Shown: positions 27,336 through 36,314 of the stretch, one piece after another
Layout of the letters: each line of letters starts with the position of its first letter
How positions within the stretch are numbered: position 1 is the first letter of the stretch
Assembly (NCBI RefSeq): GCF_011493005.1
Contig: NZ_CP049158.1
Location: 1,364,001 to 1,428,000 of the forward strand
Direction: 5' to 3'
DNA from: Caballeronia sp. SBC1
Lineage (GTDB): Bacteria; Pseudomonadota; Gammaproteobacteria; Burkholderiales; Burkholderiaceae
Length of the DNA stretch: 64,000 nucleotides
Notes under the pieces: model-generated
What the model was told of the DNA's origin: nothing
Database searches by the model: none
Seen by the model: the letters and a program-made list of their open reading frames with translations, nothing else
Translations under genes and position numbers: made by a program

Positions 27336-28364
27336 CTAAACGACGCTCCAGCGCGCATCTGTCACCGCGAGCTTCTTCGGAATCAGCTTGAGCTCGGTGA
27401 AGGTATCGGCGATTTGCTGCTGGTACGCAAGGGTCTCCGGCGTGATCGGCTGCACGCCATAGGCAGTCCGTTTCAATGCACGTTCAAGCGTTGGCTGATC
27501 CAGTCCGATCAGCGGCGACAGAAGCTTCGCGGCATCCGGCACGTTGTCGCGTCCCCACTGATCGACGTGGTCCAGTTCCTCCAGCAACGCATGAACAAGC
27601 TGCGGCTGGGCGGTCGCGAACTTACGTGTTGCAAGGTAGTACTGTGTGTTGCGCACCAGCCCGGTGCCGTCCGCAATCACGCGTGCGTTCGCCTGACGTT
27701 CGACGGCCGCGAGATACGGGTCCCAGATGACCCATGCGTCGACGCTGCCTTGCACGAACGCGGCGCGTGCATCCGCGGGAGCCAGATAGACCGGCTGGAT
27801 GTCTGCATACGAAAGCCCGACTTTCTTCAGCGCGACGACCAGCAAATAGTGGACATTCGAACCCTTGTTTAACGCCACTTTCTTGCCACGCAGATGTTCT
27901 ACTTTACGGATAGGAGAATCGTGCGGCACGACAATCGCCTCGCCTTGCGGCGCAGGCGGTTCGTTGCCGACATACACAAAGTCCACGCCCGCGGCCTGAG
28001 CGAAGATCGGCGGCGTTTCCCCTACCGTACCGGCATCGACTGCACCTGCGTTGAGCCCTTCCAGAAGTTGCGGTCCGGCTGGGAATTCGAGCCATTGCAC
28101 GGTGACGCCTTGTGCTGCGAGCCGTTTGTCGAGCGTACCGCGCGCCTTCAGAACCACAAAGTTTCCATACTTCTGGTAACCAATGCGGAACGTTTTTCCC
28201 GACTCCTCCGCGCGTGCTGCGCGGCCCGCCAGTAGTGCTCCGGTGCCGGTCAGGATGCGGGTGGCTCCGGCGCTTAAGGCGGCCATTTTCAGCAATGCAC
28301 GGCGGCGCGATGGAACCGCCAATTGCGGTGACGTTTCGTCTTTTGTTCGGTGATGGTCAGACAT
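27336..28364 (-). CDS. ssuA: Aliphatic sulfonate substrate-binding protein SsuA (Tat-exported)
   Basis: A 342-residue periplasmic binding protein with TAAGGAG before its ATG. The long N-terminal signal contains SRRRALLK followed by a hydrophobic stretch, so export by the twin-arginine pathway is likely. Family pattern: FRIGYQKYGNFVVLKARGTL, LNAGAVDAGTVGETPPIFAQAAG and KKVALNKGSNVHYLL. It lies 17 bases downstream of a paralogous binding-protein gene and about 290 upstream of ssuD. It captures sulfonates for SsuCB. Confidence 0.94.
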   Translation of the reverse strand: MSDHHRTKDETSPQLAVPSRRRALLKMAALSAGATRILTGTGALLAGRAARAEESGKTFRIGYQKYGNFVVLKARGTLDKRLAAQGVTVQWLEFPAGPQLLEGLNAGAVDAGTVGETPPIFAQAAGVDFVYVGNEPPAPQGEAIVVPHDSPIRKVEHLRGKKVALNKGSNVHYLLVVALKKVGLSYADIQPVYLAPADARAAFVQGSVDAWVIWDPYLAAVERQANARVIADGTGLVRNTQYYLATRKFATAQPQLVHALLEELDHVDQWGRDNVPDAAKLLSPLIGLDQPTLERALKRTAYGVQPITPETLAYQQQIADTFTELKLIPKKLAVTDARWSVV

Positions 28365-28381
28365 ACTTTGCTCCTTAATAT

Positions 28382-29464
28382 TCAAAGTCGGCCAGGACGT
28401 GGGTCTGTTACAAAACCATCACGATTCGGCATCCTTACTTTTTGTAGAGACTGCGCATCGAGCCGCTGGCCGCGAGACTGCCAAGCAGACGCCCTGCGCC
28501 CGGCGAAGTCCCAGACGAGCGCGCTGGCGGTATCAACAGGCTTGGGCAGCAGCTTCGCTTGATAGAACGTGTCGGCAATCGCCTGTTGCTCGCTGAAATT
28601 CTTCGCCACAACCGCGCGTACAGCGTAGGTGCGCCATGCGTTGGCGCGCTCGACCGTCGCCTGATCGAGACCCCACGCCGGGGCCAGGATCTTCGCCGCT
28701 TCCTGCGGATGCGCCTTGGTCCAGACGCCCGCTTCCACCAGTTGCTTGAACACGATATCGACGATCTGGGGGTGCGCTTGTGCAAAGGGCGTGGACGCGA
28801 GGTAATACCGCTGATACGACGCGAGGCCATCGCCGCGAATCAGAATGCGCGCGCCCGGATCTTGCTCGACAGAAGCCACGTAGGGGTCCCACACGAACCA
28901 CGCGTCGACGTCGTTGCGTTCGAACGCTGCGCGCGCGTCGGCGGGTGCGAGGTAGCTGATCTTTACATCGGCGGGCGAGAGTTTGGCGCGAGCCAGCGCG
29001 GCGAGCAGCAAGTAGTGACTGCCGGCTGCCTTGGTCACCGCAATGCGCTTGCCCTTCAGGTCGGCGAGCGTGTGGACGGGCGCGTCGCGATGCACGATCA
29101 CGGCTTGCGCCGAGGGCGACGACGTTTCCTGCGCGACGTAGACGAAGTTGGCGTTAGCCGCTTGCGCGAAGACGGGGACGGTGTCCGCCACGTCTGCGCT
29201 AAAGTCCACCGCGCCCGCATTCAGCGCTTCGGTGAGCGGCAGTCCGCTCGCAAACTCGCCCCATTCAATGCGCACATTAAGCGGCGCCACGGCGCGTTCC
29301 AGCGTGCCGCGCGCCTTCAGGATCGCGATCAGCGTGGATGATTTTTGAAAGCCGATTCGTAGCTTGACGGGGTCGCCCGAGGGCGTTTGCGCAGTGACGC
29401 TCACCGCGCTCAGTGCAGTCACGCTCAGCACCAGGCACGCGGCCAGACGGGTGAAGATTTTCAT
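28382..29464 (-). CDS. Second SsuA-type sulfonate-binding protein
   Basis: A 360-residue paralogue of the adjacent ssuA with a Sec-type signal peptide (cleavage near VTA/QT). It shares LRIGFQKSSTLIAILKARGTL, LNAGAVDFSADVADTVPVFAQAA and GKRIAVTKAAGSHYLLLAALA. The last 36 residues, after VWDFAGRR, are polar and unlike the compact end of the paralogue. Another minus-strand frame in the same stretch reads a plausible tail that stops at 28435, so a recent one-base shift near 28500 is possible. The core fold is intact. It begins the ssu series. Confidence 0.88.
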   Translation of the reverse strand: MKIFTRLAACLVLSVTALSAVSVTAQTPSGDPVKLRIGFQKSSTLIAILKARGTLERAVAPLNVRIEWGEFASGLPLTEALNAGAVDFSADVADTVPVFAQAANANFVYVAQETSSPSAQAVIVHRDAPVHTLADLKGKRIAVTKAAGSHYLLLAALARAKLSPADVKISYLAPADARAAFERNDVDAWFVWDPYVASVEQDPGARILIRGDGLASYQRYYLASTPFAQAHPQIVDIVFKQLVEAGVWTKAHPQEAAKILAPAWGLDQATVERANAWRTYAVRAVVAKNFSEQQAIADTFYQAKLLPKPVDTASALVWDFAGRRASAWQSRGQRLDAQSLQKVRMPNRDGFVTDPRPGRL

Positions 29465-29665
29465 GGGGGCATCGCAGGCGTATTAGGCAGCCGACCATGC
29501 TAACAACGCGCGCGTTCAGCCTAAACGATCAATCGTGATATCGATTGCAGCGGAAATGCTGAACCGGCCGCGAGTCTCTTAGCGAGCGTCCGGGGCAGCG
29601 CGGCGCGGGCTTGAAATACCGGCGAGAATCCCGCATCTCATGATCCATTTATCCGGAGCACGATC

Positions 29666-30694
29666 ATGGGAAGCCGTCCCCAATTCATCGATGATCTCTC
29701 ACGCGGCCCCGCCGGCGCCGCGCTCTCCAGCCCGCTCGGCGACGAGGCACTGCTGGACGTTTACTCCCAGACTGTGATCAGCGCGCTCGAACGCGTGCAG
29801 CAAGCGGTCGCCTTCATTTCTGTCGAACGACGTTTGCCCGGCGACAAGAGCGGCCGTGGCGCTCATGGAGGTTCGGGCTCAGGATTCATCTTCACGCCCG
29901 ATGGTTATCTGCTGACGAATAGCCACGTCGTGCATGGCGCCACGCAGATCCGCGTGACGCTCGCGGACGGTGCGAAGTTCGACGCCGATCTCGTCGGCGA
30001 CGATCCGGACAGCGACCTCGCGGTGCTGCGCATTGGCTCAGCCGACGCGTTGCCGCACGTCGAGCTGGGTGAATCCGGCAAGTTGCGAGTCGGGCAGATC
30101 GCGATCGCCGTGGGGAATCCTCTCGGCCTCGCGCAGACGGTCACGACCGGTGTGGTCTCGGCGCTTGGACGGTCCCTGCGGTCGAACTCCGGACGCATGA
30201 TCTACGACGTGATCCAGACCGATGCCGCGCTGAATCCCGGCAACTCGGGCGGCCCGCTGATCAACTCGGCGGGTCAGGTGATTGGTGTAAATACGGCGAT
30301 CATTGCTGGCGCACAGGCGATCTCGTTCGCGACTGCAATCGATACTGCCAAGTGGGTCATCATGCAGCTCTTCGCACACGGGCGCGTGCGGCGTGCCTAT
30401 ATTGGCGTGGCTGGCACAACGATGCCGATCTCACGTCGCGTGCAGCGCTATTTCGAGCTTCCAGCGGCGAGCGGCGTGCACGTGATGGAGGTCGTAAAAG
30501 GAAGTCCGGCCGCGCTCGGCGGATTGCGTACTGACGACCGGATCGTGGCCATCGACACGCTCGCGGTAGATAGCGTGGATAGCTTGCAGCGCTCGCTGGA
30601 TGCATCGCGTATCGACCGGGCGGTGAAGGTCACCGTGTTGCGCGGCACGCAAAAGCTGGAGCTGGATGTGACGCCGGTCGAACAAGCTGGATGA
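29666..30694 (+). CDS. HtrA/DegP-type S1C serine protease with one PDZ domain
   Basis: A 342-residue protease. The catalytic triad is His 87 (TNSHVVHG), Asp 117 (DSDLAVL) and Ser 194 (NPGNSGGPL), and one PDZ domain occupies about 245-335. Unlike DegP and DegQ, no signal peptide or membrane anchor is visible at the N terminus (MGSRPQFIDD...), so it may act in the cytoplasm. The start has CCGGAG. It is convergent with the anti-sigma gene next door; a role in stress signalling is possible but unproven. Confidence 0.92.
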   Translation: MGSRPQFIDDLSRGPAGAALSSPLGDEALLDVYSQTVISALERVQQAVAFISVERRLPGDKSGRGAHGGSGSGFIFTPDGYLLTNSHVVHGATQIRVTLADGAKFDADLVGDDPDSDLAVLRIGSADALPHVELGESGKLRVGQIAIAVGNPLGLAQTVTTGVVSALGRSLRSNSGRMIYDVIQTDAALNPGNSGGPLINSAGQVIGVNTAIIAGAQAISFATAIDTAKWVIMQLFAHGRVRRAYIGVAGTTMPISRRVQRYFELPAASGVHVMEVVKGSPAALGGLRTDDRIVAIDTLAVDSVDSLQRSLDASRIDRAVKVTVLRGTQKLELDVTPVEQAG

Positions 30695-30763
30695 AACGAC
30701 CGGCGTGATGTGACAGGCAGGCCGCTTCGTTGCGGCCCCTCGCCATGCTCGACAACCGGCACA

Positions 30764-31627
30764 CTATTGCGTAGACACCGAAGCGCCCGAAGGCGCCCTG
30801 GCGCCGCCCATCGCGGTCAACTGCGAATAGACGTCGTGCGACAGATCGAGCAGCACCTTGCGGTCGATCGCGCCAGACACGGCGTAACCGAAATCGCCGT
30901 CGATCCAGTAAAACACGTTCACCGATCCATCCTGATACAGCTTGAACGCGGTCGTGTCCGAGCTGATCTTGCGATGCGATATGCACAGCGTAATACGCTC
31001 GCCCTTCGCGTCGTGATACATGAACTGCGCAACGGGGCCGTCGTCGCCGGGCAGCAAGCGGCCGCCCATCAACTCAAAGCCCGAGCGGGTCAGGATCGGC
31101 GGTCGGACGTCTGTACCCAGCCGGTTCGAGATCCACTGCACCAGTTCCTGCTCGCGATCCGCTCCCACTTCCACGGGCCGCATCACTTCCGGCGCGTACA
31201 TCACATGCGCGATAGCTGACTGCCGTGCGAACGACTCGCCCACGTTATAGCTTGCACGTTGCACCGATCCCCCACCGCTTCCAGGCATGAAGGAGCCGCG
31301 GCCCATGGTCCCTGTCATGCCCGCCACGCCGATCCCGACGCCCAGCACAAGCGCCGCCGCCATGCCCGCGAACTGCGGCCAGTTGGCGGCAGCACGCCAG
31401 CGCTTCGGTTCCGGCGGCAGCAGACGCTGTGGCACGGGTTCGCTTAGCACGCGGTCATAGCGGTCATGGAACATGCTGTTCAGCGAGAAATAGTCGCTGA
31501 CCTTGGCGGCCAGTGCTTCGTCGCGTTCAAGCAGGCGATCGATCTCCTCGCGGCGATGTTCCGCCAGCGATCCGTCGACATACGCGTGAATTTCGTCTTC
31601 ACTGATGGGTGTTTGTTGGTCGCTCAT
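30764..31627 (-). CDS. Membrane anti-sigma factor
   Basis: A 287-residue protein whose N-terminal 75 residues (ISEDEIHAYVDGSLAEHRREEIDRLLE) form an anti-sigma domain without the zinc-binding His-x3-Cys-x2-Cys motif. One membrane segment follows at about 103-125, then a periplasmic domain of about 160 residues. Its start overlaps the sigma-factor stop by four bases (ATGA). It should hold the ECF sigma factor inactive at the membrane until a signal reaches the periplasmic domain. Confidence 0.88.
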   Translation of the reverse strand: MSDQQTPISEDEIHAYVDGSLAEHRREEIDRLLERDEALAAKVSDYFSLNSMFHDRYDRVLSEPVPQRLLPPEPKRWRAAANWPQFAGMAAALVLGVGIGVAGMTGTMGRGSFMPGSGGGSVQRASYNVGESFARQSAIAHVMYAPEVMRPVEVGADREQELVQWISNRLGTDVRPPILTRSGFELMGGRLLPGDDGPVAQFMYHDAKGERITLCISHRKISSDTTAFKLYQDGSVNVFYWIDGDFGYAVSGAIDRKVLLDLSHDVYSQLTAMGGARAPSGASVSTQ

Positions 31628-32142
31628 CGCACCACCTGTAATTTAGCGCCCGGTTGCGCGCCGGCCATCAACGCGCGCAGTCTTTCACGTCCGCGCGAAA
31701 GGCGCGACATGACGGTCCCGATCGGGATTTCCAGCGCCTGCGCCACATCCGCATAGCTCATTTCTTCTAATCCCACCAGCAGCACGACCTGTCGCTGGTC
31801 CAGCGGCAAGCGCTGCAACGCGAAGTCCAGATCGCGCATTTCGAGCGACTGTGTTTGCGTGCCCGGCACGGCAAATTCTCGCTCGGAAATGTTCTCGTCA
31901 TCGACGGAAACATGCACTGCCTTCACGCCCGCCCGGCGCGCCTGATTCGCGAACACGTTGTGCATGATCGTGAACAGCCACGCGCGCAGATCGGTGCCAG
32001 ACTGAAACTTCTCGGTGTGCCGGAGCGCACGTTCAAGCGTGTCCTGAACCAGATCGTCCGCGAGATCGCGATTGTTGATCAGCGCTCGCGCATAGCGGCG
32101 CAGTCGCGGCACATGCTCCATTAACTCGTCACGGACGCCCAT
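31624..32142 (-). CDS. ECF-type RNA polymerase sigma factor
   Basis: A 172-residue sigma-70 family factor with region 2 (NRDLADDLVQDTLERALRH, DLRAWLFTIMHNVFANQ) and region 4 (LPLDQRQVVLLVGLEEMSYADVAQALEIPIGTVMSRLSRGRERLR), and no region 1 or 3. The start MGVRDELMEH has GAAGGAAA upstream. It is translationally coupled to the anti-sigma gene. Another anti-sigma-like gene lies about 160 bases upstream on the same strand. The regulon is unknown. Confidence 0.95.
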   Translation of the reverse strand: MGVRDELMEHVPRLRRYARALINNRDLADDLVQDTLERALRHTEKFQSGTDLRAWLFTIMHNVFANQARRAGVKAVHVSVDDENISEREFAVPGTQTQSLEMRDLDFALQRLPLDQRQVVLLVGLEEMSYADVAQALEIPIGTVMSRLSRGRERLRALMAGAQPGAKLQVVR

Positions 32143-32299
32143 CGGCTTTCCTTCATTTTGTAAGCTTACGCAAACGTTCGATAAAACGCCGCTCTGATGA
32201 TGGGCTAACACTGGGTCGTGGCGAATATTCCCGCTGTCAGCCTATTTTTTGCCGAGTGCGTGATTGGCCGTCGGCAGCTTGCTTGCAATTGCTTGATGC

Positions 32300-33022
32300 C
32301 TAACTGCCCGTCATCAAGTCGGCGGCCAGCATCAAGCCGCGGGTCTTTGCACGGCCCGCCAGCACGTAACGCTTGTCGCCCGCCGTCCATGCAAGCAAGC
32401 GGCTTGCGCCCACGCGACGCGCTTTCCATTGCGGTTGCGGATGCGCAAACAGACCCGGCGCCACAAGCAGCACAGCTGCCTCGCCACCTCGATTGCGGTA
32501 GACGAACTCTGTCGCCGAAGCGAAGGGCCCCACGGACATTTCCCGCCGGGCAATCGGATGGAAACCAACGCCGGACAGATCCGGGGCGCTTGCCAAACCC
32601 TTCACCGAGCTTTCATACTCGATCGCACCGGATGCCATTTCCTGGCCGGCCACGGCTTGTTCAAGCGCCATCACGGAGGCATTGTCGAGCGCTGAATCGG
32701 AAATGTCGAATGCAAAGATAGCCGCGGCGGCGAGTGCCAGCGTCGCGACCGCAGCGGTAAGCAGCGCGCGAAGGCCGCGTCTCGACAAACGCCGCGCAGG
32801 GGCGGCCGCTTGGAGCGCTTCTTCGTCATCAGCTTCGTGAAAAGCGTTCTGCATCTGCCAGTTCAGGCGACCGTAAAACGCTACGCGATCAGCCTCGTCA
32901 GGGCGGCTTTTTAAATACGTCTCTACGCTCGCCGCGCGCGTGGGATCGAGCATGCCGTCGGCGAATGCCTGGACGTCCGACTCCGAGAGCCGGGGTTCCG
33001 TTGGGGGTTTTGCGATGGGCAT
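32300..33022 (-). CDS. Second anti-sigma-like membrane protein
   Basis: A 240-residue protein with the same layout as the anti-sigma factor at 30.8 kb: an N-terminal cytoplasmic domain (LSESDVQAFADGMLDPTRAASVETYLK), a membrane segment at about 85-104 and a periplasmic domain ending YVLAGRAKTRGLMLAADLM. It precedes the sigma gene by about 160 bases. It could be a second anti-sigma factor for the same sigma factor or act on another one. Confidence 0.8.
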   Translation of the reverse strand: MPIAKPPTEPRLSESDVQAFADGMLDPTRAASVETYLKSRPDEADRVAFYGRLNWQMQNAFHEADDEEALQAAAPARRLSRRGLRALLTAAVATLALAAAAIFAFDISDSALDNASVMALEQAVAGQEMASGAIEYESSVKGLASAPDLSGVGFHPIARREMSVGPFASATEFVYRNRGGEAAVLLVAPGLFAHPQPQWKARRVGASRLLAWTAGDKRYVLAGRAKTRGLMLAADLMTGS

Positions 33023-33280
33023 GATCTATCTGGCAATGTTTGACTGTTGGTACAAGGGCGAACACAAACCGCCGGGGTTTATTCCACACCGGGCGCAAAA
33101 AACCCCTACGCGCGTTAACACCCTCTCCCGCGTGTTATTCCGCCTCCTCCCAAATAAATTCTGATTCTTCTGAACATAAAAATAATCAAACTTGTTGGGA
33201 ATATCCCGCACTCATTCCGGGTTCTCTCCATTGCAAGCTGCACACATTCACGCATACATTCAATCCAGCAGGAGCGAACC

Positions 33281-33559
33281 ATGAAAACCCTCAGCGTCGT
33301 AGTACTGTTCCTCGCCACTATCGCCTCGGCACACGCTTTCGCTCAAACCAAAACCCGCGCCCAGGTCTTTCAGGAACTGATCCAGGCCCAGCAAGACGGT
33401 CGCGATTTTGTCACCGACACGTCCTACCCCGACGTCAACCCGATCTTCGCGCACCAACTCGAACAACAACAAGAAGCACGCCTGGCGCAAAACCAGACGA
33501 CCAATGCCAACGCCGTAGCCAGTGCAACGGCTACCAACTCGTCCAGCGCAACGAACTAA
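33281..33559 (+). CDS. Small secreted DUF4148-like protein 1
   Basis: A 92-residue protein with a signal peptide ending AFA/QT and AGGAG before the ATG. The mature part has the DUF4148 opening (KTRAQVFQELIQAQQDGRD), a degenerate Tyr-Pro motif (TSYPDVN) and a tail rich in Gln, Asn, Ala and Ser. The family is widespread in Burkholderiaceae and has no known function. A better-conserved paralogue follows 72 bases later. Confidence 0.85.
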   Translation: MKTLSVVVLFLATIASAHAFAQTKTRAQVFQELIQAQQDGRDFVTDTSYPDVNPIFAHQLEQQQEARLAQNQTTNANAVASATATNSSSATN

Positions 33560-33631
33560 TACGTCGCGCCAAGTCAATCTTCGCAAGCCAGTTAAATAAA
33601 TCGGTATCCTAACTTTATCCTTGAGGTCATC

Positions 33632-33952
33632 ATGAAAAAATTACTTATCTCCGCTTTCGTTATCTCGTCGGCACTGGCCGCCCCTACCTTCGCTTTCGCA
33701 CAAAGCAACGGCCCCGTCACCCGCGCCCAAGTCAGAGCCGAACTCACTCAACTGGAAAAAGCCGGTTACAACCCTGGCGGAGAAGACGTCAACTACCCGC
33801 AGGACATTCAGGCCGCCGAGCAACGCGTAGCTGAACAACAAGGCGTCGCGTCTTCATCGTATGGATCATCGGCCAACGGTGCGTCTGCATCCGGCATGCA
33901 CACGCATACCGCACCGGATAACGCGACTCAATCGATCTACTTCGGCAATTGA
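33632..33952 (+). CDS. Small secreted DUF4148 protein 2
   Basis: A 106-residue protein with a signal peptide ending AFA/QS. The DUF4148 core is complete: VTRAQVRAELTQLEKAGYNPGGEDVNYPQDIQAAEQRV. The C-terminal 45 residues are Ser-, Ala- and Gly-rich. It is very similar to the protein encoded at 55.2 kb, even in the signal peptide (ALAAPTFAFAQS). Function unknown, presumably periplasmic. Confidence 0.92.
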   Translation: MKKLLISAFVISSALAAPTFAFAQSNGPVTRAQVRAELTQLEKAGYNPGGEDVNYPQDIQAAEQRVAEQQGVASSSYGSSANGASASGMHTHTAPDNATQSIYFGN

Positions 33953-34110
33953 GCCGCATGCACGGCAAGACGCCGGCGCGCGATGATGATGACTGGGCCC
34001 CTCGCCCCCTTCCGCGCGCTCGCCGTCTGCCGAAACCCGCTCCAGCCGATACACTTCATAGGCACGCGCGACCGTTTCCCCGTCGCGCCGTTCCTTCCGG
34101 AGACATCGAC

Positions 34111-34530
34111 ATGAAGCAGGCGCTCCATCATCTGAGCGTGCCCACACGCACCCGAGGACTGCACGAAATCACCCTCGACATCGATCGCTGGATCGATCTC
34201 CAAGGCATCCGGACCGGCCTGCTGACCGTGTTCCTGCGGCACACCTCGGCTTCCTTATTGATCCAGGAAAACGCCGACCCCGACGTCCGCAGCGATCTTG
34301 AACAGTTCTTCGAGACCATTGCTCCGGAAGCGCCCGGGCGTTATGTCCACGACGCGGAAGGCCCCGACGACATGCCCGCGCATTTGCGAACCGCGCTGAC
34401 GCAAGTCCAGTTATCCATTCCCGTCGATGCCGGCCGGATGGTCTTGGGCACGTGGCAAGGCATTTATGTTTTCGAACACCGGCGTGCTCCGAGTAGACGT
34501 GAAGTCGTATTGCACCTTTTCGGCGAGTGA
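34111..34530 (+). CDS. YjbQ family protein (UPF0047)
   Basis: A 139-residue protein of the YjbQ/UPF0047 family, whose E. coli member has weak thiamine-phosphate-synthase activity. Typical motifs: GLLTVFLRHTSASLLIQENADPDVRSDLE and LGTWQGIYVFEHR. The ATG at 34111 has CCGGAG and gives the family length; an upstream in-frame frame overlaps the DUF4148 gene and is rejected. Natural role unknown. Confidence 0.92.
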   Translation: MKQALHHLSVPTRTRGLHEITLDIDRWIDLQGIRTGLLTVFLRHTSASLLIQENADPDVRSDLEQFFETIAPEAPGRYVHDAEGPDDMPAHLRTALTQVQLSIPVDAGRMVLGTWQGIYVFEHRRAPSRREVVLHLFGE

Positions 34531-34576
34531 TTTAATATACGCATCGCGTACATAAACCACTTCTGGAGCGCCCATC

Positions 34577-35857
34577 GTGCAAGCTCAACAGCAAACTCTC
34601 CTGCGCGATGCCATGCGCCGTCTGAACATGACTCGTGACGCTTTCGCGAGCCGGATTGGCGTATCGCGCCGCGCGCTGGACACATGGTTGCTCCCGGACG
34701 AATCGGCGGAATCGCGGGCCATGCCCGAGATCGCGAGCCGCTACGTAATGGAACTGATGGAGAGAATTCCGTCCGGCGACGAATATACACAACGCGTACA
34801 CTCCCCCTCCATTCTTCACGAAGGCCGGCCGCATCTGCTGTCGGTCGATCAGTTCTCCCGTGACTCGGTGGAAGCGCTGTTCCAGGTCGCCGACACGATG
34901 CAACCCATCGCACGCCGCCAGAAGATCACGCGCGTGCTCGAAGGCGCGGTGCTTGCCAATCTGTTTTTTGAAGCCAGCACCCGTACCCGTGTCAGCTTCG
35001 GCGCGGCATTTTGCCGGCTGGGCGGCTCAGTGTGCGATACGACCGGCTTCACGTTTTCGTCGATGGCAAAAGGTGAGTCTATCTACGACACCAGCCGCGT
35101 GATCAGCGGTTACGCCGATGCACTCGTCGTGCGCCATCCGGAGAAAGGCTCGGTAGCGGAGTTTGTGCGCGCGACCAACGTGCCGGTGATCAATGCCGGC
35201 GACGGCCCCGGCGAACATCCCAGTCAGGCATTGCTCGACCTCTACACCATCCAGCGCGAATTCTCACGCGTGGGGAAGATTGTCGACGGTTCGCATATAG
35301 CAATGGTGGGCGACCTTAAATACGGCCGCACGGTCCATTCGCTGGCCAAGCTGCTCGCGTTGTACCGGGGGCTGAAGTTCACGCTGATCTCGCCTGCGTC
35401 GCTGGAGATGCCCGCCTCCATCCTCGACCAGATCAATCGCGGCGATCATGTGGTCGAGCAGACCAACGACTTGCAGTCGGGGTTGAAGGGCGCAGACGTG
35501 GTGTATGCAACGCGCATCCAGAAAGAGCGTTTTGCCGATGAATCCATCGAAGGTTACACGCCTGATTTCCAGATCAACCAAGCGCTTGTGGAGAGTGTGT
35601 GCGGACCCGATACGCTGATCATGCATCCTCTGCCGCGTGATGGGCGGCCCGGTGCCAATGACTTGAGCACCGACCTCAACCACGATCCAAGGCTCGCTAT
35701 CTTTCGGCAGACAGACAATGGCATTCCGGTGCGCATGGCGATTTTTGCAGTGCTATTAGGCGTAGAACGCCAGGTCCAACATTCCATGCGCGACGCCGCG
35801 TGGAAGTCACCGGCTTACATCGGACCTGACGACGCGGTATTCCACGGCATCGATTAA
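34577..35857 (+). CDS. pyrB: Aspartate carbamoyltransferase with N-terminal helix-turn-helix domain
   Basis: A 426-residue protein starting at a GTG with TGGAG upstream. Residues about 8-40 (LRDAMRRLNMTRDAFASRIGVSRRALDTWLL, split by turns) form an XRE-like helix-turn-helix. The catalytic enzyme begins near 75, with the carbamoyl-phosphate loop FFEASTRTR at 130-138 and the aspartate-side HPLPRD motif near 350. It makes carbamoyl aspartate in pyrimidine biosynthesis. No other pyr gene adjoins it. The fused domain suggests DNA binding or an assembly role; similar long forms occur in Burkholderia. Confidence 0.93.
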   Translation: MQAQQQTLLRDAMRRLNMTRDAFASRIGVSRRALDTWLLPDESAESRAMPEIASRYVMELMERIPSGDEYTQRVHSPSILHEGRPHLLSVDQFSRDSVEALFQVADTMQPIARRQKITRVLEGAVLANLFFEASTRTRVSFGAAFCRLGGSVCDTTGFTFSSMAKGESIYDTSRVISGYADALVVRHPEKGSVAEFVRATNVPVINAGDGPGEHPSQALLDLYTIQREFSRVGKIVDGSHIAMVGDLKYGRTVHSLAKLLALYRGLKFTLISPASLEMPASILDQINRGDHVVEQTNDLQSGLKGADVVYATRIQKERFADESIEGYTPDFQINQALVESVCGPDTLIMHPLPRDGRPGANDLSTDLNHDPRLAIFRQTDNGIPVRMAIFAVLLGVERQVQHSMRDAAWKSPAYIGPDDAVFHGID

Positions 35858-35951
35858 GCGATCTATACAGCGCCGCCAGCAATATTAACGCGGCGTTTAC
35901 ACACAAAAAGATACGCTGCAAGTGATCCCGAATACAGGAGCTTGCAGCGTA

Positions 35952-36290
35952 ATGAACCTTGTCCTTGAAAGAATTGTCGGCCCGGCTACATCGAAGAAAT
36001 CATTCGATCAGGAAGCCCTCTCAACGCCCTGCGTGTCCCGCGTCCATCTTTCAGCTGTCCTGCACAGCAGGCAGGATGAGGCCGCCCGCGAGCGCATCAG
36101 GCGACTGTTCCACTCGCCGCTGGGCGTATATGTCAGCCAGGCATCGCGCGATCACGACGACCTCCGATTAGTCTTCGACGTGGCAATGGAAGACCTCGAC
36201 TTCACGGTGCGCACGCTGCATCAGGTGCTGCCCGAGGCAGTGATCGAAGCCGTGCGTCCGCGGGTGTTTACGCATCGCCGCGAGCACTGA
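35952..36290 (+). CDS. Hypothetical protein (112 residues)
   Basis: The start at MNLVLERIVG has AGGAG a little far upstream (about 13 bases); an alternative ATG lies 10 codons earlier. The protein is soluble, with a central helical segment (SRQDEAARERIRRLFHSPLGVYVSQ) and an acidic stretch (VFDVAMEDLDFTVRTLHQVLPEAVIEAVRP). Codon use matches the neighbours. No family is recognised. Confidence 0.7.
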   Translation: MNLVLERIVGPATSKKSFDQEALSTPCVSRVHLSAVLHSRQDEAARERIRRLFHSPLGVYVSQASRDHDDLRLVFDVAMEDLDFTVRTLHQVLPEAVIEAVRPRVFTHRREH

Positions 36291-36314
36291 TCCACGGCGT
36301 CAACGCCCGATCGC

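Noticed and set aside
33949..34110. YjbQ starting inside the DUF4148 gene end
   Set aside because: The added residues are not family-like, and the ATG at 34111 has a good ribosome-binding site and gives normal length.
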